From positions 106,673-117,733 of the forward strand of contig NW_004457350.1 in assembly GCF_000313135.1 (NCBI RefSeq): DNA of 11,061 nucleotides, read 5' to 3'. Made by a program: the position numbers and the translations under genes. The notes beneath the pieces are model-generated. The model did no database searches and was not told where the DNA came from. It saw only the letters and a program-made list of their open reading frames with translations. This DNA comes from Acanthamoeba castellanii str. Neff (taxonomy: Eukaryota > Discosea > Longamoebia > Acanthamoebidae). This document shows positions 1 through 7,539 of the stretch, piece by piece. The stretch's first letter is position 1. Every line of letters begins with the position of its first letter.

Positions 1-583
1 CTGGCACTGGAGGGGATGGCCAGAAGCTCTATGCCCTTGCTGATGACCAACCAGTTAAGCTTCTGAGACCCAGGGGCCGCCAGCAGCAGAAGATGATGGT
101 ATCTCATGAGCAGCAGGTCAAGACCAACCAGGTCAAGGCACTGGTGGCCATGGCCAATGCAGACTGCCTTGAGAGTCTGCACAAGTGCTGGCAGAAGCAG
201 ATCTCCAAGAGGCTCACCCTGGGGCCTGGTGGCTGCTGGCTGGCCAACTATGCTGCCAACAAGAAGGGAGAAATTGGCTACTCACAGGTGAGTATCAAGT
301 CCACCAAGTACATGGCCCACACCATCAGTCTCCTCTTGTGGAAGCGCAAAATTGATGGGCAACTGCCAGTCTCCCACCTTTGCCATCAATCCAAGTGTGT
401 CAACCCTCAACACCTCATCCAGGTACTGCCTGAATCATTGCCACTCTCCACCATGTTTAACTTCACACACATGCACAGGAGGCTGGCCTGGCCAATGAGA
501 AGTGCAAGGGCTGCAGCAACATGGCAAGACATGGGAGATGTGTGTGCTCAGTATCATGTGTGCCTACTCATGAGCAGGGTTAA
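1..583 (+). CDS. I-PpoI-like His-Me finger (zinc-binding loop) homing endonuclease family protein, 5'-partial, one intron
   Basis: The exons are <1-422 and 479-583, with a phase-0 intron at 423-478. The frame is open to the left edge, so the start may lie outside; the first in-frame ATG is at 93. Numbering from that Met, the sequence has GGCW (Cys48), then SHLCH...C...NPQH giving His94, Cys96, Cys101 and His106, and after splicing Asn115, Cys121 and C-V-C-x3-C (Cys130, 132, 136). In I-PpoI the catalytic His98 and metal-binding Asn119 are 21 residues apart, as here. The zinc ligands Cys100, Cys105, His110, Cys125 and the C-x-H-x3-C block also match in spacing, with Cys replacing His in the last block. 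The family (zf-His_Me_endon) makes site-specific double-strand breaks using one Mg ion. Nuclease activity is inferred only. The gene is nearly free of CpG, unlike the genes downstream. The N-terminal third is not recognised. Confidence 0.8.
423..478 (+). other. 56-bp phase-0 spliceosomal intron in the endonuclease gene
   Basis: The donor is GTACTG after codon CAG and the acceptor is ATGCACAG. Read through, the frame loses the catalytic Asn and the second zinc site and ends at 596. Spliced, both are restored at exact I-PpoI spacing and the stop is TAA at 581-583. Confidence 0.8.
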
Positions 584-1070
584 GCCCCAAAAATGAGAAT
601 TACATTGTTGAGGAAACCATATAGTTGCCTTTTTGGCACAGCGCCACCCCTCAACGTTCATCGCCAACCCCACGTGGACAAGGCATTCACTGGCTCCTCA
701 ACACCGTCAAGAGCGGCGGCAGCTGGGTCCCCAGTAGCTCTTTTACGTCGCATGCGTGTAGGCCAATGACAAGTGCAGGGTGACTCGTGGGCGTGGCTGT
801 ATAATGTGTGTTGTTTCTGTGACGCATATGGAGTGCATCGTAAACTGGTTCCAATCAAGGATCCGCTCCACCGGCTACCTTGCGAAATGGTACCGTAGTT
901 GATCAGCTGGGCGGTGCAGGCCGAGCAGTTGATGCAGCTGTGGGCCATGATGGTCAGCTAGGAGGCGGGGTTGACGACCAGCGATGCACCGTTGTAGGAG
1001 CTGGACACGATTCGATTAAGCCCCAGAAGGTCCCCTTTGGCGATGCTGCGGCAGACACACAGCGTCCTGT

Positions 1071-1071
<1 letters not shown>
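584..1071. other. Intergenic stretch without a confident gene
   Basis: CpG returns abruptly at about 642. Short frames with G/C-ending codons appear on both strands. One is on the + strand at about 670-733. Another is on the - strand at about 885-1050, where a Cys-rich segment contains NCSACTAQLINYGT. Neither has a complete gene structure. The minus-strand piece vaguely resembles beta-helix surface proteins, but this is too weak to call. Confidence 0.4.

Positions 1072-1124
<53 letters not shown>
1072..1124. repeat. (CA)n microsatellite, 53 bp
   Basis: This is an uninterrupted AC/CA dinucleotide run. The long frames across it on both strands (poly His-Thr and poly Cys-Val) are repeat artefacts. 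Confidence 0.97.
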
Positions 1125-1125
<1 letters not shown>

Positions 1126-1317
1126 GTTGTTGCGCGTGGTGAGCGTGAGTAGACCAGGCCGCCGCCGACGCGAGCGTGGGGCTACATGGCCTGTGCTCAC
1201 AGCCGCCTGCGCAGGCGCGCGGCCAATCACGCGATACACGTCAGCAGCCTCTGCGCCTCACTCACAGTCAGCTTTTAACAAGACAATGCAGTCTCTAGTC
1301 TTGTCCTGTTCGCGAGC

Positions 1318-1486
1318 ACGACACGACCAACGACATTGACACGACACGACCAACGACACGTCACAACACAACGATACGACACGACACGACACGACCTACG
1401 ACACGACCTACGACACGACCAACGACACGTCACAACACGACCAACGACACGACACGACCAACGACACGACACGACACAACGACACC
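1318..1486. repeat. Degenerate ACGAC / ACACGACCAACG minisatellite
   Basis: About 170 bp are built from 5-mers ACGAC and ACACG and a recurring 12-mer ACACGACCAACG, with occasional CACAACACG variants. A single 16-bp piece, CGACACGACCAACGAC, recurs at 4218-4233 inside an intron of the next gene. Confidence 0.9.
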
Positions 1487-1820
1487 TCACGGGCACGAGC
1501 GGTGGCACAACGAAGAAGGAACCCCTCTGTTGCTGGAGGGATGTAGGAGGCGAGGAACAGGAGCGGCTACAGATCGAGACGTGCCGCTCCTGTCGAGCGC
1601 TTGCTGATCGACCACAGGCCGCCCACCACATGGAAGTCAGTCGAATTCTACGAAAGCGGGTACCTCCAACCACTATGAATTGGAGTTCAAAGTAGAAAAA
1701 GCGGAGGTGGGCGCTAGGGACAAGACAGAAGCAGTGGTGAGCCCGAACTTGCACACATTCGCGGCTCTGGTGATGTTTGGTGACTGAGCTGTACGCCCGC
1801 ATGCGAGATAAAGCAAAATA
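1487..1820. other. Intergenic, nothing recognised
   Basis: This is moderately GC-rich sequence between the minisatellite and the AT-rich block. The long minus-strand frames here continue into the minisatellite and show no domain or codon-position signal. Confidence 0.4.
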
Positions 1821-1860
1821 ATAATAATAATATATAAATAAATAAAGAGATATAAAGGAA
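1821..1860 (+). promoter_or_regulatory. AT-rich promoter-like block upstream of the methyltransferase-like gene
   Basis: An ATAATAATA run is followed by TATATAAATAAATAAA and ATATAAAGG, ending about 75 bp before the proposed ATG at 1932. TATA-like elements at this distance fit an amoebal promoter. AATAAA hexamers in the same block could instead serve a transcript ending here. Confidence 0.35.
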
Positions 1861-1931
1861 TACATGCAATCTCGAATCTGTAATCGAAGGGACCTGTGCC
1901 TTGAAGTGCGGACCAAGAACAACAGGTGGCG

Positions 1932-3247
1932 ATGAAAAGAAGAATAGCCAAGCGAAGACGGACCAGGCCATCACCACCTGCGGCGGCGGCTCCTGGCGCC
2001 ACCTCATCATCAACATCTTTGACAGATCCGCATCCGCCGCCGCCGCCTGATCGGGAGCACGTCGTCGAGGGGCACGCACGGCTGTTTCGACGAGGCCTAC
2101 CACGACGGTTCATGTGGCTCTACTCTTCTTCTTCTAGGTCTCCTGCTCACCCCAGGCTCTTCGCCCCTTCTTCAGTGCACATGCACACCCTCTCCACCAT
2201 GTTGCCAAGTGGAAGAAGGGCCTTCGGGGGACCCTCTGCCGCCTGCGCGATCTGCCCTTCAAGGGCGCCGCCCTCGAGACCGAAAGCTACGACGTGTGGC
2301 CACCAGGCTGACCGCCACGAAGGCCACCACGCCGTGTGTGTAGGTGTGTCGTGTGTGTGTCGTGTGCAGGTGGTGGCTGCTGGATGAGAAGGAGGGCGCA
2401 ACGCGCGCGACTGGCGCAAGATGGTGAAGGGGCGCCATCTCCTCGCACGCACGGGCTGGTACGTCTGCCGCGGCGGAAACCTCGTTCGACGTTTGGTGTG
2501 TGGGGCGCCCCGCTCACGAGCTGACCTGGCTGGCGTGGGTGGTGGCTGGCGTGGGTGCAGGCGAGGTGGAACTGGTGCTGGAGCTCCTCATCGCTGATGG
2601 CCGCGAGGAGGGAGTGGTGCGGGAGGTGCGCCTCCCCGTCGTGCCGCGCGAGGTCACCGACGCCCCGACCGTGGCGGCCTCCGGCGAGGAGGAGGAGGAG
2701 GAGGAGCTGCAGAAGGAGGCGGCAGCGGCGCCCAGCGGCCGCCACCGGCGGTGGTGGGGGTGCTGCCAGGCCGCCACCCACACCATCGCCCTCCACGCAC
2801 CTCCCGCCCACGCGGACGACCAGGAGGAGGCCGTGGGGCTGGTGCTGCTGCTGGCCTTTGCCGATGACCGCGCCGCCTCCCACTTCATGTACAGCGCCCC
2901 GACCCCCCATGTGTGCAGCAGCAGCAGCAGCAGCACGCTCTCGATGATGATGATAATGATGAATGATGATGATGACGTTGGTGTTCATGCTGTCAACAAT
3001 CAATGGGGGCCGGCTGCGACTACGACTACGGGCGGGGGGGTGCAGGGACTACGTGTTCTACCTCCAGACGGTGGCGCCACCTGTGCCGGCGAACGAAGAC
3101 GGAGAGCCGGGAGACGAAGAGGAGGAAGAAGAGGAGGAAGAAGCGGCGGAGCGGGAGGACTACGACGAGAAGTACACCTTCACCCAGACCGAGTACTGGG
3201 AATGTACGTCAGCGCTTCCACTTCATGTCGGCGTTATCTGTGCGTGT

Positions 3248-3328
<81 letters not shown>

Positions 3329-4547
3329 GTATGAAGCTTCTGGAGATGTGCTCATGGTCGTCTCCTCCCCAACCCAGGCTTCCACGAGGAGACGGGCCAG
3401 GAGTGCTTCGAGTGGTACTCGGCCGAGGAGCTGCAGCGCCACAGCTTCCTGCGCGTACTGGGCCGCTTCTTCGTGCCCGCCCTGGCCGCCGCCTCCGCCG
3501 CCTCCGCCGCCACGCCCGTCTACCGCGTGCTCGTCCGGCACCTCCGGTACAACCGCCCGATCCCGCAAAGTAACGATCATCGTGGCGTGCAACGATGGCT
3601 CTGTTGACTGACTTCCCACCGCGTCGTGTGTGTGTGTGTGTGTGTGTGTCGGCAATCCAGAGTTGCCATTCAACCTGTACGAGGCCCTATCGACCGAGTC
3701 GAAGCCACTCCTCCTCCTCCTTCGGGAGAGCTCTCCCTTTTCGTCACTCCCGCAGGGTTGTCTGGACTGCTTTGTGAACGGAACTGGGCGGGCACTGGTC
3801 CCCACGTACTTCCAGCGTGTGCTGCGGCCCGATGGCCACTTCCTCATGATCACCGTCTCCAACATCGACCTCCCGCTAATCCTCCAAACGTACGAGCGAG
3901 CTTATGTGTTGTGTTGTGTTGTGTGGTGTGGTGTGGTGTGGTGTGGTGTGGTGTGGTGTGGTGTGGTGTGGTGTGGTGTGGTGTGGTGCAACCAATGGGG
4001 ACTGACGCTCGTGCACGCGCAGTGGAGGAGAGGTGGCGCAGAAGGCCGTCTTCCGCAAGAACCTGGTCGAACCGCACCTCGGCCCGGACGAGATCATCGC
4101 CGCCCGCCAGCTCCACCGCCGCGCTCCCGGTACGGACCAAAGGAACCACCCGCGCCTGGCGCCATCGCCCACCGCGTCGTCCCTTCACCCCATCCCATTG
4201 TCATCGCCGTTACTGTTCGACACGACCAACGACGCCCACCCCTCGTGCCCTTCTCGCTGCTTCAAGCCCCGCTTCTACCGCTTCTAGCCGAGGCCTCGCC
4301 TTTGGTATGGTATGTACACCGTGGCCTGGAAAAGGAACTGGAATCCGGCGCTGCTGGCGCTGGCGCTGGCGCTGGCGTTGGTGTTGCTCGGCGTCGAGGC
4401 GTCGGGATCGTCGGCCGACCTCTCGGGAGCGGTGCAAACGCTTGGCTCCCTTCACCTCAACGCTCGCACATCAACGCTCAACCAGCCACCAGCCACCACC
4501 CAGGCTCAGGCCAGAAGACGAGAACGACAAGCTCTCTCTTGTTTTAG
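1932..4547 (+). CDS. Methyltransferase-like protein with acidic linker; nine exons, one apparent frameshift
   Basis: Proposed exons are 1932-2107, 2176-2295, 2370-2490, 2561-2888, 3046-3203, 3378-3569, 3661-3889, 4023-4129 and 4288-4547. All joins agree in phase except within exon 3. There TGGTGGCTGCTGGAT (frame 1) must switch to the NARDWRKMVKG frame (frame 0) near 2394-2402 in a GCGC-rich stretch, as if one base were missing. The protein would be about 563 residues. It starts with a basic MKRRIAKRRRTR stretch and a Pro/Ser-rich tract, followed by an unrecognised domain (about residues 55-270) and an acidic Glu run. The C-terminal region has YWE..F, ECFEWY, GCLDCFVNG and RVLRPDGHFLMITVSN, which resemble the first helix and strand-5 region of EEF1A/citrate-synthase lysine methyltransferases. 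No GxGxG-type SAM motif is visible between them, so it may be a degenerate or inactive enzyme. The tail is a Gly-Ala repeat. Start and substrate are uncertain. Confidence 0.55.
2296..2369 (+). other. Intron 2 of the methyltransferase-like gene, GT-rich
   Basis: The 74-bp phase-2 intron ends GTGTGTCGTGTGCAG. Splicing joins ETESYDV to WWLLDEKEG. Without splicing, the frame stops at 2306-2308. Confidence 0.55.
3251..3328. repeat. (TATC)n tetranucleotide repeat inside intron 3204-3377
   Basis: About 19 copies of TATC lie in a 174-bp phase-1 intron with donor GTACGT and acceptor CCCAACCCAG. The Leu-Ser-Ile-Tyr frames across it are artefacts. Confidence 0.97.
3626..3649. repeat. (GT)n repeat inside intron 3570-3660
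   Basis: Twelve GT units precede the acceptor GGCAATCCAG. The 91-bp phase-1 intron joins the RPIPQ exon to the LPFNLYEAL exon without a frameshift. Confidence 0.95.
3905..3988. repeat. (GTGTT)n/(GTGTG)n pentanucleotide repeat inside intron 3890-4022
   Basis: Three GTGTT units are followed by about 13 GTGTG units. The host intron is 133 bp, phase 2, with donor GTACGA and acceptor CACGCGCAG. It joins IDLPLILQ to GGEVAQKAVF. Confidence 0.95.
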
Positions 4548-4864
4548 TGCGCCATAAAAAGTACAACAACACAATATTGTGCCTGAATTGTCAAATTCTG
4601 ACGAAAAATCATTCCCTTTTCCGCTGCGTTTCGCGCCCAACCGAGCTGACACCAGCCCCCCACCCAACCACCTCTTCGCGATGTCCGGCAGCCCCGACCC
4701 CGAGACCCACTCCTCTTATTCCCTCCCCAACACCCTCTCTCGACCCTCAAATGAGTCGATCAATGCTGCAAGCAGCCGGCTCTCTCCTGCCCTCTTGCCG
4801 CATCCACGATCGTGCGTGCCCATTATTTGTTCATTTATATTTCATTTATATTTTGTTGTTCTTA
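4548..4864. other. 3' flank and intergenic spacer
   Basis: No gene is seen. An ATAAAAAG stretch lies directly after the stop codon of the upstream gene and could take part in 3'-end formation. The Pro/Ser-rich frames lack a start context or any domain. Confidence 0.4.
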
Positions 4865-4869
4865 TTGTC

Positions 4870-4884
4870 TTTTATATAATATAA
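4870..4884 (+). promoter_or_regulatory. TATA-like element upstream of the BAH-ankyrin gene
   Basis: TTTATATAATATAAA lies about 170 bp upstream of the ATG at 5056 and just upstream of the E2F-like site. The spacing leaves room for a 5' leader of up to about 140 bp. Confidence 0.4.
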
Positions 4885-4897
4885 AGAAAGACGACCA

Positions 4898-4911
4898 TTT
4901 TGGCGCGAAAA
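4898..4911. promoter_or_regulatory. E2F-like site TTTTGGCGCGAAAA
   Basis: The 14 bp match the E2F/DP consensus TTTSSCGC on one strand and TTTCGCGC on the other. It sits 14 bp downstream of the TATA-like element and about 145 bp upstream of the BAH-ankyrin start. This suggests, but does not prove, cell-cycle control. Confidence 0.5.
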
Positions 4912-4941
4912 TTCTGCACGTTTTGTGAAAGGCAGGCTTGT

Positions 4942-4967
4942 GTAGCGCAAGCAAGTAGCGCAAGCAA
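4942..4967. repeat. Two perfect tandem copies of GTAGCGCAAGCAA
   Basis: The 13-bp copies are at 4942-4954 and 4955-4967, in the presumed promoter or leader of the BAH-ankyrin gene. This could be a chance duplication or a paired binding site. Confidence 0.85.
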
Positions 4968-5055
4968 GAAAGAAAGAAGTAAACAGGAAGACGAGTCGAG
5001 GAAGTGGTAGCACGAGAAACAACAATAGAAACGATAAGCTGACAAGAAAAGAGAC

Positions 5056-7413
5056 ATGTCGTCATCGTCGTCGTCGTCATCCATAGCCCAATGGGTTGGA
5101 CGGCCTCTGAGGCTGCCGAAGAGAAAGGAAACCCAGGGATGCACCTTCTATGGTGTACGTGCACCAACCCCCGACACATGCGCGCGCACACAACACCATG
5201 TCCACCATATTTTTTACTCACACCCACACCCTATGGCAGGCGTTCGAGTTTGGTGGAATGACCTATCAAGTCGGCGATTGTGTGGCCCTGCAGCCCGAAG
5301 AGGACAGCGCTGTTTGGTATACTGTCATCACTGAATTGTTCCAGGTACTGTGTGCATGTGCGTGTGCGTGTGCGTGTGCGTGCACAAGACTTGAGTGGCA
5401 CTCCATGCTGCACTCCTCCCTTGCATTCCTGCTGATGCCATTCTTCTTGGGTGTGTTGGCATGTGTGTGCACTTCTTTATGGATAACAGGATCCGACTGG
5501 CCACTACATGATGCATGGGGCATGGCTTTACCACTCCAGGGACATTCATGTACAACCCCTCTCACTGTCTTGAACAGTGTTCCAGGCCTGATCTTGTCTG
5601 TGTGTTGGTGTCATGCAGGCAGGACAGGCCGATGACCCTCATGAAAAAGAGCTGTGCTGCAGTGATCATGTCGATCCCAACCCAGTCAATTGCATATCTC
5701 ACAAAATTCTTGGTACATTCCCACCCAACACCATGACACACAACACCCACACCCAACACCCAACACATGGACAACACACAAGTGCGTGTCTGACCACACT
5801 GTGTGTAGTCGTGAGCAAGGATGAGTTTCTTGTCATAGAGAAGACCATCCAACGTGAGCTGGAGGCACAGTTTCCAGGCCTCAAGTCCGTTGCTCTGCAC
5901 AAGGTACTAAAACACATCTACTACTGCTTATATTTCAAAGGTTTGATCAATGGGGTTGGGTGCATGAAACAGAAAATCAAGTCCCACTTGGCGAGCCTCT
6001 TCTTTGTCCGGCAGATGTTTTCTGTGCGCTCCAAGGCTCTGAAACCGTGCAACCCTCCTGTACATCTTCATCTCATTTCATCTCTCTCTCTCTCTCTCAT
6101 GATGTGGTTGTGTTGCTTGCCGTGCTTACGTTGTTTTCTCTTCTTTGAGTAGAAACCAACAATGACAGTTGAGGAGGCCTTGATGCAAGGAAACAAGGAA
6201 GAGCAGGAGGAAGACGAGCATGTCTCCCTCATGACCGAGAACAACCCAGACCCACTGTCGCAGCAACTGCCGCAACAGTCGCTGGCGCCAGTGGTGGAGC
6301 TCGCCGAGGGCGTCACGTCGTCCTTCGAGATCTCCCGCGACCTCGTCCACGTCAACGCCCAAACCGATGGAGTGCGTTTGGCCCCACCACCTCCACTCTT
6401 ACTCTATCTTGACTGACCGTGGTCGTGGTCGTGTTCGTGGTGCTGGTTGGCCAGGTGAGCGTGCGGGCCAAGGTGATGGCTGTGGCGGCCAACGTGGCCG
6501 AGCAAGCGCAGGGGATGAAGAAGCGATCGGAGGAGCTGGGCCGGTCGACGCTGGAGCAGATCTCGGTGTCGCGCGATCTGGTGGCGTCGGGCGACGACGT
6601 GGTGCTCTGCATGCCTGCAGCCAGCCAGGAGTTTGATGAGTAAGTACAACCAACTACACAACCACACAACATGAGACACACACACGCACGCACTCACACA
6701 CGCACTCATGCACGCGCACACCGTGCACACACGCACACCGTGCACGCACGCACGCACGCACACACACGTATGTACAGGAGTCAGCAGCTGATTAAGGCTA
6801 CCAAGAAGGGTGATGTCGCAGAGGTCGAGTTCCTGCTCCTGATGATGGGAGCCAATGTGAACGTCACCACCAGCGCCGGCAAAAGCCCGCTCATGCTGTA
6901 TGTTTGTCCTCCTTCCTTCTTTCCTTCTTTCTTTCTTTTATTGACCACGTCCATACTACACCAACCTGCTTCTTCTGCCGCTGCTGTGTGGGGGCGGGGG
7001 GGCAAAACAGGGCGGCATCTAGGAATGATGTCGCTGTGCTGCGCGTGCTGCTCGACCGTTCTCCAGAGCTGGACGCTTGCTGCAACTTGGGCCGCACAGT
7101 GGTGCACTACGCGGCCAGCCATGGAAGCCGCGAGGCTCTCAAGCTCTTGCTTGACGTACGTGTGTGTTGCGCCGTGTGTGTGTCGTGCGTGGTGTCGTGT
7201 GTGCGTGTGGTGTGTGATGTGATCACACTTGAGGTTAACAAGTTTGTGGTGGTGTGTGGTGTGTGTGTGTGGTTGGCGTTGGCCATGTTGCAGTATGGAG
7301 CGCCACACGAGGAGAAGGACCTGCGCAACTGCACGCCGAGTGAGTTGACCCGCTGCTGCAAGCATGCCCAGTGCGCCACCATCCTCAAGGCGCACAGGGC
7401 TAAGCCCTACTAG
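5056..7413 (+). CDS. BAH domain - acidic/helical linker - ankyrin repeat protein, 442 residues, eleven exons
   Basis: Exons are 5056-5154, 5240-5344, 5490-5549, 5619-5712, 5809-5903, 5973-6059, 6153-6371, 6455-6639, 6778-6897, 7011-7155 and 7294-7413. They total 1329 nt and every join agrees in phase. A Ser8 run follows Met1. Residues about 34-180 form a BAH fold: GGMTYQVGDCVALQPE, VWYTVITELFQ, GAWLYHSRDIH, CCSDHVDPNPVNCISHKILVV, EEF-like DEFLVIE and FFVRQMF. Residues 181-315 are an acidic, Gln-rich, then helical linker. Residues about 316-430 are ankyrin repeats: LIKATKKGDVAEVEFLL, ANVNV, ASRNDVAVLRVLLD, GRTVVHYAASHGSREALKLL and a degenerate last unit. BAH domains read chromatin or nucleosomes and ankyrin repeats bind proteins, so a nuclear chromatin adaptor is inferred. 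No catalytic domain is seen. The 5' exons are poorer in CpG and G/C-ending codons than the 3' exons. Confidence 0.85.
5345..5489 (+). other. Intron 2 of the BAH-ankyrin gene with (GTGTGC)n next to the donor
   Basis: The donor GTACTG is followed at once by TGTGCATGTGCG and GTGTGC repeats (5349-5383). The acceptor is GGATAACAG. The phase-0 join is ITELFQ to DPTGHYM. Confidence 0.8.
6081..6098. repeat. (CT)n tract in intron 6060-6152
   Basis: A short TCTC run lies in the phase-0 intron between exons 6 and 7. Confidence 0.85.
6640..6777 (+). other. Intron 8 of the BAH-ankyrin gene, CA/CACG-rich
   Basis: The donor GTAAGT overlaps an in-frame TAA, so failure to splice would end the protein after the linker and remove the ankyrin repeats. 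Positions about 6668-6768 are almost entirely ACAC and ACGC repeats. The acceptor is TATGTACAG. Confidence 0.8.
7156..7293 (+). other. Intron 10 of the BAH-ankyrin gene, GT-rich
   Basis: The donor GTACGT runs into GTGTGTTGCGCCGTGTGTGTG and further GT-rich sequence. The acceptor is CATGTTGCAG. The phase-0 join is LLLD to YGAPHEEKD. Confidence 0.8.
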
Positions 7414-7539
7414 GGCGATGTTGTGCAAGGCGCCAAGAACCCTTCCCACACCAAAAAAAAAGAAGAGAGAGAGAGAGGAGCAGACTTACTGTGTAAGTAG
7501 TCATCATTAAAGATCTATCTTCGCGGGGGAGTACTTCGT
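7414..7539 (+). other. 3' flank of the BAH-ankyrin gene
   Basis: Forty nt after the stop is an A10 run followed by GA repeats, then CATTAAAGATC at about 7505. The poly-A tract and ATTAAA are candidate 3'-end signals; no exact AATAAA is present. Confidence 0.4.

Noticed and set aside
289..294. GTGAGT splice donor inside the endonuclease exon
   Set aside because: The reading frame across it (GYSQVSIKSTKYMAH) matches the expected family region, so an intron here would remove conserved sequence. It remains a cryptic donor at most.
1955..2107. Alternative coding frame TDQAITTCGGGSW...FDRS with two frame changes
   Set aside because: It has high third-position GC but no ATG and needs frame changes. 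The frame from ATG 1932 is continuous and joins the next exon in phase, so I prefer it with moderate confidence.
1275..2113. Minus-strand frames of 129 to 215 residues
   Set aside because: They combine the minisatellite, AT-rich intergenic DNA and the antisense of exon 1 of the methyltransferase-like gene. No domain or start context.
2287..3003. 238-residue minus-strand frame
   Set aside because: It is antisense to exons and introns with strong + strand codon bias. Its His- and Ala-rich content comes from reverse reading of GAT, GAG and GCA runs.
3530..3600. Possible frameshift giving RVLV-GTSGTT as a methyltransferase motif I
   Set aside because: The frame without a shift has better third-position GC, and the donor at 3570 (phase 1) joins 3661 in phase without any indel.
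3626..4879. A 417-residue and a 305-residue open frame on the + strand starting in a GT repeat
   Set aside because: Both read through two or more introns and simple repeats. Only parts of the 305-residue frame coincide with real exons (3663-3889 and 4290-4547).
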